The notes: generated by a model from the sequence alone, not told the origin. DNA of 61,481 nucleotides from Pseudonocardia sp. (GCF_025965585.1 NZ_JAOPWR010000120.1:1-61481), one strand, 5' to 3'; positions 35,638-44,580 are shown, counted from the stretch's first letter. Program-made: numbers and translations.

Positions 35638-37236
35638 GTGAGGATCGCGCTCGACCCCGGTTCCCGGGATGCTCCGCCGCGGGTCCGCAGGCTCGACGAG
35701 CACGGGGTGCCGCTGGGGGACGTCGAGGTGCTCCCGGACCTCTTCGCCGTCGCGCGGCTGGAGAAGGAGCACGCGCCGCGGTGGGTGATCGCGCGGCCGC
35801 GCACCTACCGCCGCCTGCTCGACGCGGGGGTCGAGGTGGCGCGGGCGCACGACGTCGAGCTGACCGAGGGCCTGCTCGTCGCCGCCGACGGGCACTTCGG
35901 GCAGCCGCACGGCCTCGCCGCGGCCGTGGCCCGGCTGGAGGGTCGCACCCCCGCCGCGGACCCCCTGCGCGACGACGACGGGCCACCCGCGCTGTTCGAG
36001 AGCGGCCCGGTCGGTGACGAGCTCGCCGACGTCGTCGCGGTGCACGCCGCGCAGCAGGCACGCCTGACCGACCCGCGGATGCGCCTGCTCGTGGCCGCCG
36101 AGTCGGCCGGGGGCCTCGTCGCGGAGGAGATGCGCGCCACCGGGCTGCCGTGGCGCGCCGACGTCCACGACGCGTTGCTCACCGAGGCGCTCGGTCCGCG
36201 GCCGGTGCTCGGCGGGCGCCCACCGAAGCTCGCGGTGCTGGCCGCGGAGGTCGACGCGGCGTTCGGGCGGCGCGTCAACGTCGACTCCCCCGCCGAGGTG
36301 CTGCGCGCCTTCGGCCGCGTCGGGGTCGAGCTGGAGACCACGCGGTCGTGGGAGCTCAAGGGGGTCGACCACCCGGCCGTCGCCCCGCTGCTCGCCTACA
36401 AGGAGCTGGCCCGGCTGCACACCGCGCACGGTTGGGCCTGGCTGCGCACGTGGGTGCGCCCTGATGGTCATGGAAGGGGCCGCTTCCATCCCGAGTACGT
36501 GGTGGGCGGCGTCGTGTCGGGCCGCTGGGCCACCCGCGGCGGCGGGGCGCTGCAAATCCCCAAGGCCGTCCGGGCGGCGGTGCGAGCCGATCCCGGCTGG
36601 AAGCTCGTCGTCGCCGACGCGTCCCAGCTGGAGCCGCGCGTGCTCGCGGCTCTGTCGGGCGACCACGCGCTCGCCCCGGACGAGGACGACCTGTACGCCG
36701 CGCTCGCCGCCCGCGAGTTCGGCGACGACCGCGCGAAGGCCAAGCTCGCCCTGCTCTCGGCGATGTACGGGGCGGGGTCCGGCTCGGCCGCCCAGCTCAT
36801 GGGCCGGCTCCGCAAGCGCTTCCCCGCGGCCATGGCCTTCGTCGACGACGCGGCGCGCGCCGGCGAGGAGGGCCGGCTCGTGCGCTCCCACCTGGGCCGC
36901 ACCTGCCCGCCGGCCCGGCCCGGCCACGAGGAGCCTGCCGCCGCCCGTGCCCGCGGACGGTTCACGCGCAACTTCGTCGTGCAGGCCACGGCCGCCGAGT
37001 GGGCGCTGGTGCTGCTCGCCGACCTGCGGTCGGACCTGCGCGGCGCCGGCAGTCCGGCCCGGCTCGTGTTCTTCCAGCACGACGAGGTGGTGCTGCACGT
37101 GCCCGCCGAGGCGGCCGCCGCCACCGCCGACGCCGTGCAGGCCGCCGCGACCACGGCCGGGCGCCGGCTGTTCGGCGCCACGCCCGTCCGCTTCCCGATG
37201 CAGGCCCGGGTCGTGGACGGCTACGACGAGCACTGA
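35638..37236 (+). CDS. family A DNA polymerase-like protein (exo/pol)
   Basis: A 532-aa protein of the actinobacterial 'bifunctional 3'-5' exonuclease/DNA polymerase' type. Polymerase motif A is VVADASQLEPRVLAALSGD, motif B is RAKAKLALLSAMYGAG, motif C is FFQHDEVVLHVP (HDE), and SGRWATRGGGALQIPK precedes them. The N-terminal ~200 residues occupy the exonuclease place but show no DEDD acidic motifs. It is half the length of PolA and lacks the 5' nuclease. The start is GTG 35638; upstream frames lack family features. Confidence 0.9.
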   Translation: MRIALDPGSRDAPPRVRRLDEHGVPLGDVEVLPDLFAVARLEKEHAPRWVIARPRTYRRLLDAGVEVARAHDVELTEGLLVAADGHFGQPHGLAAAVARLEGRTPAADPLRDDDGPPALFESGPVGDELADVVAVHAAQQARLTDPRMRLLVAAESAGGLVAEEMRATGLPWRADVHDALLTEALGPRPVLGGRPPKLAVLAAEVDAAFGRRVNVDSPAEVLRAFGRVGVELETTRSWELKGVDHPAVAPLLAYKELARLHTAHGWAWLRTWVRPDGHGRGRFHPEYVVGGVVSGRWATRGGGALQIPKAVRAAVRADPGWKLVVADASQLEPRVLAALSGDHALAPDEDDLYAALAAREFGDDRAKAKLALLSAMYGAGSGSAAQLMGRLRKRFPAAMAFVDDAARAGEEGRLVRSHLGRTCPPARPGHEEPAAARARGRFTRNFVVQATAAEWALVLLADLRSDLRGAGSPARLVFFQHDEVVLHVPAEAAAATADAVQAAATTAGRRLFGATPVRFPMQARVVDGYDEH

Positions 37237-37304
37237 ACACCGATCACGAACCGGGCGGCGTCGCCGACGGGCACCGGGGTCGGCGTGACGGGCAGGTTCC
37301 CCGC

Positions 37305-38201
37305 TCAGCGCGATAAGGCCAGGTCGGTGGTCACGGCCTTCGCGATCGCCGTCATGCCCAGCTCGTTGGGGTGCACGGGAGCTGCGGGCGAGGTCGGGAC
37401 CAGGCCCTCGATCCACTTGGTGCCCGGCAGCGTGCAGACGTCGTGGCCGACCGTCGGGGCGTAGGTGTCGACGTACTGCACGCCGGCCTCGTCCGCCTGT
37501 TCGGCGAGCATCGCGTTCAGCTCCTTCTCCACCCCTCGCAGGTAGGCGACGTCGCCCGCCGAGAACGGGACGACGGGGAAGCAGCCGGGGCCGGTGTCGG
37601 GCAGGATCGTCGGGTACCCCACCAGCACCACCTTCGCGTGGGGGGAGCGCTTCTCGATCGCGCCCAGGGCCGCGGCGATCTTCGGGGCGGTGGCGTCGAC
37701 GCGCGCGGACAGCGGGTCGCTGCCGCCGGAGGGGTAGAAGTCCTTGCAGGCCGTGCCGAGGGGATGCAGCGGCGACCGCTTCGCGCACTCCTCGATGATC
37801 GACGCGAAGCCGATGTCGTTGCCGCCCATCGTCATCGTGACGAGCGCGGTGTCGGGGCCGAGCGTGTCCAGCTGCGGCGCGTTGACGCCGAGCGACACCG
37901 ACTGCGATCCCACGAGGTCGTCGGTGGTGGCGCCGCTGCAGCTGACGTCCCGGAAGTCGGTGATGCCCAGCACACGGGCCACCTTGGACGGGTAGTTCTG
38001 GTTCGAGCGCAGGCAGCCCGGCGGCAGCCCGATCTGCAACGGGATGAGCGGCCCCGCCGCGTACGAGTCGCCCAGCGCGACGTAGCTGCCGAAGGCGGGC
38101 TCGTCGTCGGTGGCCGCGGCGGCCGGGGTCGCGGCCAGCGCCATGGCTGCGAGCGGGGTCAGCAGGGAGATGGCCCACCGGGCCGTGCGGGAGCGCGTCA
38201 C
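37305..38201 (-). CDS. secreted SGNH/GDSL hydrolase
   Basis: A 298-aa exported lipase/esterase-like protein. The signal peptide at 1-30 ends near AAAATDDE. Block I is YVALGDSYAAG (Ser nucleophile), block III is MTMGGNDIGF, and block V is APVHPNELGM (Asp/His). Six cysteines (GCLRS, DVSCSGA, EECAKR, ACKDF, GPGCF, HDVC) can pair into three disulfides, as in Streptomyces scabies-type esterases. GTG start at 38201; divergent from the MetE-like gene. Confidence 0.92.
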   Translation of the reverse strand: MTRSRTARWAISLLTPLAAMALAATPAAAATDDEPAFGSYVALGDSYAAGPLIPLQIGLPPGCLRSNQNYPSKVARVLGITDFRDVSCSGATTDDLVGSQSVSLGVNAPQLDTLGPDTALVTMTMGGNDIGFASIIEECAKRSPLHPLGTACKDFYPSGGSDPLSARVDATAPKIAAALGAIEKRSPHAKVVLVGYPTILPDTGPGCFPVVPFSAGDVAYLRGVEKELNAMLAEQADEAGVQYVDTYAPTVGHDVCTLPGTKWIEGLVPTSPAAPVHPNELGMTAIAKAVTTDLALSR

Positions 38202-38336
38202 ATGCCGCTCAACGACCACTCCGCGCACCCGATACTGACCGGTAGAGGGACAGTGAGGCCGGGATGCGGTGGCGTTCGCCGGGGAGGAACAGTGATCTAT
38301 CCCTCGTGGCCGCACTGCTCCTACCGTCCCGGAACC

Positions 38337-39503
38337 ATGCAGCGGAGCACGGAGCGGATCCTGTCCACCCACGTCGGCAGCCTCGGAAGGCCGCACGACC
38401 TGCTCGAGATCATGCGGGAGAAGGAGCACGGCCGCCCCTACGACGCGGACGGCTACGCGAAGCGCGTCACCACCGCGGTGTCGGACGTCGTCACCGAACA
38501 GGTGCACGCCGGCCTCGACGTCGTCACCGACGGTGAGATGAGCAAGGTCAGCTTCCTGACCTACGTGAAGGACCGCCTGGCCGGTTTCGACGCCAGCCAG
38601 GGCGAGCGCCTGATGCCGCCGTCGTGGCAGGTCGAGATCGACGCCTTCCCCGGCTACTACGAGGGCTACCTGGGCAAGTACAAGGACCAGGTCAGCCCCA
38701 TGATGACCATGGTCTGCACGGGCCCGATCAGCTACAACGGCCACGAGCAGCTGCAGATCGACGTCGACAACCTGCGCGCCGCGCTGGCCGGCCAGCCCGA
38801 CGGCGCCGTCACCGAGGCCTTCCTGCCCTCCACGAGCCCCAGCGGGTTCGGCCGCAACGAGTACTACGCGAACTACCACGACTACCTCGCCGCGGTGGCC
38901 GAGGCGCTGCGCGAGGAGTACCTCGCCATCGTCGACGCCGGGTTCCTCCTGCAGGTCGACGACCCGTGGCTGATCGAGTACCTCTCGGAGAACCCGGACA
39001 CCACCCCCGAGCAGCGCCGCGCCGACGCCGAACAGCACGTGGAGATCCTCAACCACGCCCTGCGCGGCATCCCGCCGGAGAAGATCCGGCTGCACACCTG
39101 CTACGGGCTCAACCACGGCCCGCGCATCCACGACCTCGACTTCCGCGACATCGCCCCGCTCATGCTGAAGATCAACGCGGGTGCGTACTCGTTCGAGGTG
39201 GCCAACCCGCGCCACCAGCACGAGTGGAAGATCTGGCGCGACATCGCGCTGCCCGAGGGCAAGATCCTCATCCCGGGGCTGCTCGGGCACGCGAGCAACT
39301 ATGTCGAACACCCCGAGCTGATCGCCGACACCCTCGAGCTCTACGCGGGGATCGTCGGCAAGGAGAACGTCATCGCGGGCGCCGACTGCGGTTTCTCCTC
39401 CCGCGCGTCGTTCCACCCCGAGGTGCATCCCACGGTCGTCTGGGAGAAGTTCCGCGCGCTGTCCGAGGGTGCGCGCATCGCCAGCGAGCGCCTCTGGCGG
39501 TGA
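38337..39503 (+). CDS. MetE C-terminal-domain-like protein
   Basis: A 388-aa TIM barrel related to the catalytic half of cobalamin-independent methionine synthase. Seen: TTHVGS-type ILSTHVGSLGRP, TDGEMSKVSF, DDPWLIEYL, the zinc-site segments LHTCYGLNHGPR and AGADCGFSSR (Cys), and NPRHQHEWKIW. Stand-alone forms act as methyltransferases or in other thiol chemistry; it need not make methionine, since metH is in the same window. ATG 38337 follows TACCGT (38322-38327) by 9 bases; a GTG at 38292 with GGGGAGG before it would add 15 residues. Confidence 0.85.
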   Translation: MQRSTERILSTHVGSLGRPHDLLEIMREKEHGRPYDADGYAKRVTTAVSDVVTEQVHAGLDVVTDGEMSKVSFLTYVKDRLAGFDASQGERLMPPSWQVEIDAFPGYYEGYLGKYKDQVSPMMTMVCTGPISYNGHEQLQIDVDNLRAALAGQPDGAVTEAFLPSTSPSGFGRNEYYANYHDYLAAVAEALREEYLAIVDAGFLLQVDDPWLIEYLSENPDTTPEQRRADAEQHVEILNHALRGIPPEKIRLHTCYGLNHGPRIHDLDFRDIAPLMLKINAGAYSFEVANPRHQHEWKIWRDIALPEGKILIPGLLGHASNYVEHPELIADTLELYAGIVGKENVIAGADCGFSSRASFHPEVHPTVVWEKFRALSEGARIASERLWR

Positions 39504-39510
39504 CGCACCT

Positions 39511-39552
39511 CGTGCGCGGAAACCGTCGCCCCGGCCACGGTTTCCGCGCACG
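39511..39552. repeat. palindromic repeat family A, copy 2
   Basis: A perfect 16-bp stem, CGTGCGCGGAAACCGT (39511-39526) with its complement at 39537-39552, and a 10-base loop. It begins 7 bases past the MetE-like stop and ends 6 bases before the -10 box of the next gene, so it can be both terminator and promoter-proximal structure. Confidence 0.85.
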
Positions 39553-39558
39553 AACGGT

Positions 39559-39564
39559 TAGCGT
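39559..39564 (+). promoter_or_regulatory. -10 box TAGCGT of the PPOX gene
   Basis: TAGCGT 7 bases before the ATG at 39572; leaderless start predicted. Confidence 0.5.
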
Positions 39565-39571
39565 CCGAGGC

Positions 39572-40042
39572 ATGACGGAGCAGTCGAGGAAACCCCAGCG
39601 CCGGTCGCGCGCCATCGCCATGACGCCCGACGAGGTCGACGCCTTCCTCGCCGAGGAGCGCATCTGCCGCGTGGCGACGGTCGGCACGAACGGGCCGCAC
39701 GCCACGCCGCTCTGGTACGTGTGGCACGACGGCGCGCTGTGGCTCACCTCGCTGTCGCGCAGCCAGCGCTGGATCGACCTGCAGAAGGACCCGCGCATCG
39801 CCGTCGTCGTCGACGCGGGCGAGGACTACATGGAGCTGCGCGGCGTGGAGCTGCGCGGGAAGGTCGAGGTGGTCGGCGAGGTGCCGCGTACCGGCGAGGA
39901 CGTGCCGGAGCTGGAAGGCCCGCAGCAGGCCTTCGCCGACCGCTACACGGGCGGCCAGGTCGTCAACGACGGCCGGCACGCGTGGATGAGGTTGGTGCCC
40001 GAGAAGGTCACGAGCTGGGACTTCCGCAAGCTCCCGCGCTGA
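39572..40042 (+). CDS. PPOX-class (F420/FMN) split-barrel protein
   Basis: A 156-aa flavin/deazaflavin oxidoreductase. MTPDEVDAFLAEERICRVATVGTNGPHATPLWYVWHDGALWLTSLSRSQRWIDLQKDPRIAVVVDAG is the classic split-barrel start of PPOX class F420-dependent enzymes, and YMELRGVELRGKVEVVGEV follows. Substrate unknown. It lies between the MetE-like gene and a methyltransferase on the same strand, each with its own -10 box. Confidence 0.88.
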   Translation: MTEQSRKPQRRSRAIAMTPDEVDAFLAEERICRVATVGTNGPHATPLWYVWHDGALWLTSLSRSQRWIDLQKDPRIAVVVDAGEDYMELRGVELRGKVEVVGEVPRTGEDVPELEGPQQAFADRYTGGQVVNDGRHAWMRLVPEKVTSWDFRKLPR

Positions 40043-40103
40043 CGTTTGCCGGAGTGGCAACGGGAGTTGTCGATCCGGCGCCGCAGCGTGCACTCTCGTC
40101 GGC

Positions 40104-40820
40104 ATGACCTCGACACACGACCACGGACACGGACACGGCCTGATGCGGGCCTCGGACTTCGAGGAGAACCACCCGCCCGTCTTCGACGCGGCGTTCTGGG
40201 ACGCCCGCTACAGCGAGGCCGACGCGATCTGGAGCGGCAACCCCAACCCGCAGCTCGTCGACGAGGTCTCGGATCTCACCCCGGGCACGGCGCTGGAGAT
40301 CGGCTGCGGGGAGGGCGCCGACGCGATCTGGCTGGCGCACCGCGGCTGGCAGGTGACGGCCACCGAGCTGTCCGAGGTGGCGCTCGGCCGGGCCGCCGCC
40401 CACGCCGAGGCCGCTGACGTCGCCGACCGCATCACCTTCCGGCTGGCCGACGCCACGGAGTGGGTCCCCCCGGCCGGTGCCTTCGACCTGGTGACGGCGC
40501 ACTTCATGCACCTCCCCAGCGTGCAGCGCATCCCGCTGCACGAGCGGCTGGCGGCCGCGGTGGCACCCGGCGGCACGCTGCTCGTGGTGGGGCACCACCC
40601 GTCGGACCTCGACACCGACATGGACCGGATGCGGCTGCCCGACTGGCTCTTCACCGCCTCCGACGTGGCCGCCGTGCTGGAGCCGGGCGCGTGGACCGTG
40701 CTCGTGGAGGAGGAGCGCGCCCGGACGGCGGTCGACCCCGAGGGCCGTAGCCTCACCATTCACGACGCCGTGCTGAGGGCCCGCCGCACCGCGGCGGTCG
40801 TCGGTCAGAACAGGTCGTAG
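40104..40820 (+). CDS. class I SAM-dependent methyltransferase
   Basis: A 238-aa methyltransferase with a His-rich N-terminal stretch (HDHGHGHG, residues 5-12) that could bind metal. AFWDARYSEADAIWSGNPNPQLV precedes the SAM motif ALEIGCGEGADAIWLAHRGWQVTATELS; post motifs are DATEWVPPAGAFDLVTAHFMHLP and PGGTLLVVGHHP. This resembles thiopurine-/tellurite-type (TehB-like) methyltransferases. The 3' end overlaps the convergent kinase gene by 16 bases. CACTCT lies 7 bases before the ATG. Confidence 0.88.
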   Translation: MTSTHDHGHGHGLMRASDFEENHPPVFDAAFWDARYSEADAIWSGNPNPQLVDEVSDLTPGTALEIGCGEGADAIWLAHRGWQVTATELSEVALGRAAAHAEAADVADRITFRLADATEWVPPAGAFDLVTAHFMHLPSVQRIPLHERLAAAVAPGGTLLVVGHHPSDLDTDMDRMRLPDWLFTASDVAAVLEPGAWTVLVEEERARTAVDPEGRSLTIHDAVLRARRTAAVVGQNRS

Positions 40821-42376
40821 GACGCGCGCGCCACCCGGAACCCGTGCCCGGTGGAGGTGTTCTCGCAGCGCAGGCCGCTCTCGCGGCTGACGCACACGAC
40901 GCCGCCGAACCGGACGCCCGTGCCGTAGTCCAGCACCGTCAGCGCGGGATCGGCGACGGTGTCGCTCACGCACGACAGCTCGCCCTGCCCGGAGCCGCGC
41001 AGCACCGCGCCGTCGCCGTAGGCCCCAGAACAGCCGGCCGGCTTCGGCGGGAGCCGCCAGGTGCGGGTGATGACGTCGCAGCGCACCACGTCGGCGGTCA
41101 TCGAGCAGTCGATGTTGCGGCTCGGCGTGGCGAAACGGGCACCGCCGGTGCCGAAGCGGCCGTCGGTCTGCGCGTCGACGACGTCGACGCCCGCGGCGGG
41201 ATCGGACGACGCGCTCGGGCCCGTGCCGGGGTCGGTGGGGGCGGCCGGTGCGGGCGGGGGGTCGGCGACGGTGGTGGCGCTCCCGCGCGACAGCAGTACC
41301 GCGGTCAGCGCGACCCCGGCCAGCAGGACGAGGGCCACGACGACCGCGGCCGGGATGAGCCACGGGCGCCGCGCGGGGCCGGGTCGCACCGACGGCATCG
41401 GGGGTGGGCCGGCAGGCGGCCCGATCACCGTCTGTGAGGCGGAGGCCGGATGGGGTTGCGGGTAGGCGGCCGGGACCGCGGCGGTCGGCACACCGTTCGC
41501 CCCGGGCGGTGCCACGGGCAGCACCACCGTGGGATCGGGCTGCGCGGGATCGGGCGGCTGGGCGGCGTCGGCCTGCAGCAACCCGCGCACCTGCGACGCC
41601 GTGGGGCGGCCGGCCGAGTCCTTCGTCAGGCAGGCGTGCACGGCCTCGCGCACGCGCCCCGTGAGCGGTCCGAGGTCGGGCTCGGAGTAGACGATGCGGT
41701 ACAGCGACCCCGCGGCGGAGTCGGCCGCGAACGGCGAGCGTCCCGAGGCGGCGAACACGATCAGCGACCCGAACGAGAACATGTCGCTCGCCGGCCCGAT
41801 GTCCCGGGAGCCCCCGGCCTGCTCCGGCGACATGTACTCGGGCGTGCCCATGACGTGGCCGGTCTGGGTGAGCGCGGTGGTGTCGGCTGCCCGGGAGATC
41901 CCGAAGTCGATCAGCCGCGGCCCGTCGTCGGCCAGCATGACGTTGGACGGCTTGAGGTCGCGGTGCACGAGCCCCGCCTCGTGCAGGGCGACCAGCCCGT
42001 CGGCCATCCGGACGGCGAGCGCGGCGACGCCCTGCTCGCCGAGGGGCCCCTGCTCGGTGACATAGGACTGCAGCGACGGCCCCTCGACGAATGCCGAGGC
42101 CAGCCAGGGCTGCTCCGCGTCGGGATCGGCGTCGAGGACCGGGGAGGTGAACCACGCGGGCGCGATGGCCGCCAGCTGGACCTCGCGTCGGAACCGCTCG
42201 CGGAAGCCGGGATCGGCCGCCAGCTCGGCGTGCACCACCTTCAGCGCGACGCGCCGCCCCGACTCGTCGACGGCGCGGAAGACCGTGCCCATGCCCCCGG
42301 CACCGAGCCGGCCCTCGACGCGGTAGCGACCGAGGGTGGCCTGATCATCCGTGAGATCATCCGATGCAGGGTCCAT
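40805..42376 (-). CDS. receptor-type Ser/Thr protein kinase
   Basis: A 523-aa PknB-like kinase. Kinase domain at ~16-270 with glycine loop GAGGMG at 25-30, Lys46, catalytic HRDLKPSN (Asp140), DFG at 157-159, and activation-loop threonines TALTQTGHVMGTPEY. A Pro/Ala-rich juxtamembrane segment follows, then one transmembrane helix at ~340-362. The extracellular part (~150 residues) has six cysteines and no PASTA repeats. TAGCCT lies 9 bases before the ATG at 42376, inside the end of the upstream acyl-CoA dehydrogenase gene. Confidence 0.93.
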   Translation of the reverse strand: MDPASDDLTDDQATLGRYRVEGRLGAGGMGTVFRAVDESGRRVALKVVHAELAADPGFRERFRREVQLAAIAPAWFTSPVLDADPDAEQPWLASAFVEGPSLQSYVTEQGPLGEQGVAALAVRMADGLVALHEAGLVHRDLKPSNVMLADDGPRLIDFGISRAADTTALTQTGHVMGTPEYMSPEQAGGSRDIGPASDMFSFGSLIVFAASGRSPFAADSAAGSLYRIVYSEPDLGPLTGRVREAVHACLTKDSAGRPTASQVRGLLQADAAQPPDPAQPDPTVVLPVAPPGANGVPTAAVPAAYPQPHPASASQTVIGPPAGPPPMPSVRPGPARRPWLIPAAVVVALVLLAGVALTAVLLSRGSATTVADPPPAPAAPTDPGTGPSASSDPAAGVDVVDAQTDGRFGTGGARFATPSRNIDCSMTADVVRCDVITRTWRLPPKPAGCSGAYGDGAVLRGSGQGELSCVSDTVADPALTVLDYGTGVRFGGVVCVSRESGLRCENTSTGHGFRVARASYDLF

Positions 42377-42385
42377 CGTTCGTGC

Positions 42386-42391
42386 AGGCTA
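42386..42391 (-). promoter_or_regulatory. -10 box TAGCCT of the kinase gene
   Basis: TAGCCT 9 bases before the kinase ATG, a little further than at the other leaderless genes. Confidence 0.35.
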
Positions 42392-43402
42392 CGGGGTTCC
42401 GGTGATCATGGGCCAGAGGCCTGCCGTTCCGGCCGCCAGGGCCATCTCGCCGACCACGTCGTTCCACTCGGCCTCGGAGCCGTCCTCGTCGCGCCAGGCC
42501 CACAGCCGGGTGGTGACGAGCCGCAGGTCGTGCTCGCGCGTGAAGCCGATGGCGCCGTGCACCTGGTGGGCGATCCGGGCCACCGCACCGGCGGCCTCCG
42601 ACGTGCGGGCCTTGGCCGCGGCGATCGCGAACTGCGCCGCCACCACGCCGTCGGCGTCGGCCGCCCGGGCGGCGGCATCAGCCGCTGCGGACGCGGCCGC
42701 CACCTCCGACGCGGCCAGCGCGAGCTGCTGCTGGATCGCCTGGAACCGCCCGATCGGACGCCCGAACTGCACCCGCTCCCCCGCGTACCGCACGGACGCG
42801 GCCAGCGCGCCCCGCGCCGCCCCGGCGAGCAGGCACGCTCGGCCCAGGGCGCCCCGCAGCCGCAGCTCGGTACCGGCGTGGTCGCCGACCGACGCCGCCG
42901 TGACCGCCCCGTCGACGGTGACGGTGTCCCGCGGCTCCTCGGCCACGTTCGTGCCGTCGGTGACGGTGAGGCCGGCCCGGTCGAACAGCAGGACGCTGTC
43001 GCCCACGAGCATCACGACGCTCGCCGACCGCGCCCACGGCACCCGTCGCAGCGTGCCCGAGGCGCGCTCATGGGTGCGGGCGATGTCGAGGTCCCCGGTG
43101 GCCACGGTGAGCGGGCCGTCGGGGATCGGGATGCCCGCGCTGGTGAGCAGCCAGCCGGCCTGCAGGTCGGTCTCGACGAGGGGCACCCGCGCGGCGTGCG
43201 CCCCCGCCGCGGACAGCACGATCGCGGCATCGGCGAACGAGGCCTCGCTGCCGCCCGAGCCGGCGGGCAGCGTGAGCCGGGCGAGTCCGGTCTCCTCGAG
43301 GGTCTTCCAGAGCTTGCCGTCGAACCCGGTGTCGGACGACGCGGCGTCGGCGAAGACACTCTCCGCCAGCTCGATGAGCTCGGTGTTCAGTGCGGCGGTC
43401 AT
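42389..43402 (-). CDS. acyl-CoA dehydrogenase, small partner
   Basis: A 337-aa acyl-CoA dehydrogenase-fold protein, shorter than usual. Seen: KLWKTLEETGLARLTLPAGSGGSEAS, ARGALAASVRYAGERVQFGRPIGRFQAIQQQLA and HQVHGAIGFTREHDLRLVTTRLWAW. Its ATG shares one base with the stop of the next gene upstream (TGATG), so the two are coupled. Pairs of this kind form alpha2-beta2 dehydrogenases acting on steroid or bulky CoA esters in actinobacteria (FadE26-FadE27 type); the substrate here is inferred only by analogy. Confidence 0.88.
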   Translation of the reverse strand: MTAALNTELIELAESVFADAASSDTGFDGKLWKTLEETGLARLTLPAGSGGSEASFADAAIVLSAAGAHAARVPLVETDLQAGWLLTSAGIPIPDGPLTVATGDLDIARTHERASGTLRRVPWARSASVVMLVGDSVLLFDRAGLTVTDGTNVAEEPRDTVTVDGAVTAASVGDHAGTELRLRGALGRACLLAGAARGALAASVRYAGERVQFGRPIGRFQAIQQQLALAASEVAAASAAADAAARAADADGVVAAQFAIAAAKARTSEAAGAVARIAHQVHGAIGFTREHDLRLVTTRLWAWRDEDGSEAEWNDVVGEMALAAGTAGLWPMITGTP

Positions 43403-44580
43403 CAGCGCAGTCCCATCCCGCGCGCGACGATGCCGCGCAGCACCTCGTTGGTCCCGCCGCGCAGGGTGAACCCCGGGGCGTGCTGGATCGCGTCGGCGAG
43501 CAGCCGGGCGAACCCGTCCGGCGCGCCGGGATCCGGTGGAGTGTCGACGAGCAGCCGGGCGGCGTCCACCACCTCGTTCTCGTACCGCGTGCCCAGGTCC
43601 TTGACGACGGCCGCGGCCAGCTCGGGCGCCTCCCCCGACTCCAGCGCCCCGGCGATGGCCAGCGACATCCGGCGCAACGCCCACACGCGGCTCACGAGCG
43701 CACCCAGCTCGCGACGGGTGCCGGCGTCGACGGGACCGGCGGCCAGCTCGCCGACCAGGGCCGTGAGCAGCGGGTACGTGGAGAGGAAGCGCTCCGGGCC
43801 GCTGCGCTCGAACGCGAGCTCGCTGGTGACCTGGTGCCATCCCGACCCGATCTCGCCCAGCACCATGTCGTCGGGGATGAAGACGTGGTCGAACACCACC
43901 TCGTTGAAGTGGTGGGCGCCCGTCAGCAGCGGGATCGGGCGGATCTGCACACCCGGGGCGTGCAGGTCGACGATGAACTGGCTCAGCCCGGCGTGGCGGT
44001 TCTGGTCGTCCCTCGGCGCCGAGCGGGCCAGGGCGAAGAACGCGTGGGCGTGGTGGGCGCCGGACGTCCAGACCTTGGTGCCGGTGAGCTCCCAGCCGCC
44101 GTCGACCTTCTCGGCCTTCGTCCGAACGCTCGCGAGGTCCGATCCCGAGTCGGGTTCGCTCATGCCGATTCCGAAGTAGACCTCGCCCCTGGCGATGCCC
44201 GGCAGGAACTTCTGCCGCTGCACCTCGGTGCCGAAGCGCATCAGCGTGGGGCCGATCTGGCGGTCGGCCACCCAGTGCGCGGCCACCGGCGCACCGGCCG
44301 CGAGCAGCTCCTCGGTGACGACGTACCGGTCGAGCGGGGTGGCGCCCTTGCCGCCGTACTCGACGGGGATGGTCATGCCCAGCCAGCCGCGGCGGCCCAG
44401 CTCCTTGGTGAACCGCTCGTCCCAGCCGGAGAGCCAGACGTCAGCACGGGGCGACCAGGCTGCCGCGGCACGCTCCTCGTCGAGGAACGCCCGCACCTCG
44501 GCCCGCAGCTGCGCCGCGCGCGGCGGCAGGTCGACCGGGGGCGGGACGAGGGCGGGCAACCGCGAGAGTGTCTGCGTCAC
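43402..44580 (-). CDS. acyl-CoA dehydrogenase, large partner
   Basis: A 392-aa acyl-CoA dehydrogenase: LGRRGWLGMTIPVEYGGKGATPLDRYVVTEELLAAGAP, FGIGMSEPDSGSDLASVRTKAEKVDGGWELTGTKVWTSGAHHA (FAD/substrate region) and FTLRGGTNEVLRGIVARGMGL at the C-terminus. The GTG at 44580 lies 6 bases after CAGGAT; an ATG at 44598 would add 6 residues but overlaps that box. It is first gene of the two-gene dehydrogenase unit. Confidence 0.92.
   Translation of the reverse strand: MTQTLSRLPALVPPPVDLPPRAAQLRAEVRAFLDEERAAAAWSPRADVWLSGWDERFTKELGRRGWLGMTIPVEYGGKGATPLDRYVVTEELLAAGAPVAAHWVADRQIGPTLMRFGTEVQRQKFLPGIARGEVYFGIGMSEPDSGSDLASVRTKAEKVDGGWELTGTKVWTSGAHHAHAFFALARSAPRDDQNRHAGLSQFIVDLHAPGVQIRPIPLLTGAHHFNEVVFDHVFIPDDMVLGEIGSGWHQVTSELAFERSGPERFLSTYPLLTALVGELAAGPVDAGTRRELGALVSRVWALRRMSLAIAGALESGEAPELAAAVVKDLGTRYENEVVDAARLLVDTPPDPGAPDGFARLLADAIQHAPGFTLRGGTNEVLRGIVARGMGLR

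Noticed and set aside
38292-38336. Fifteen-residue N-terminal extension of the MetE-like protein from GTG 38292
   Set aside because: A good GGGGAGG precedes it, but the added residues look unlike the family, whose start matches MQRSTERILSTHVGS; kept as an alternative only.
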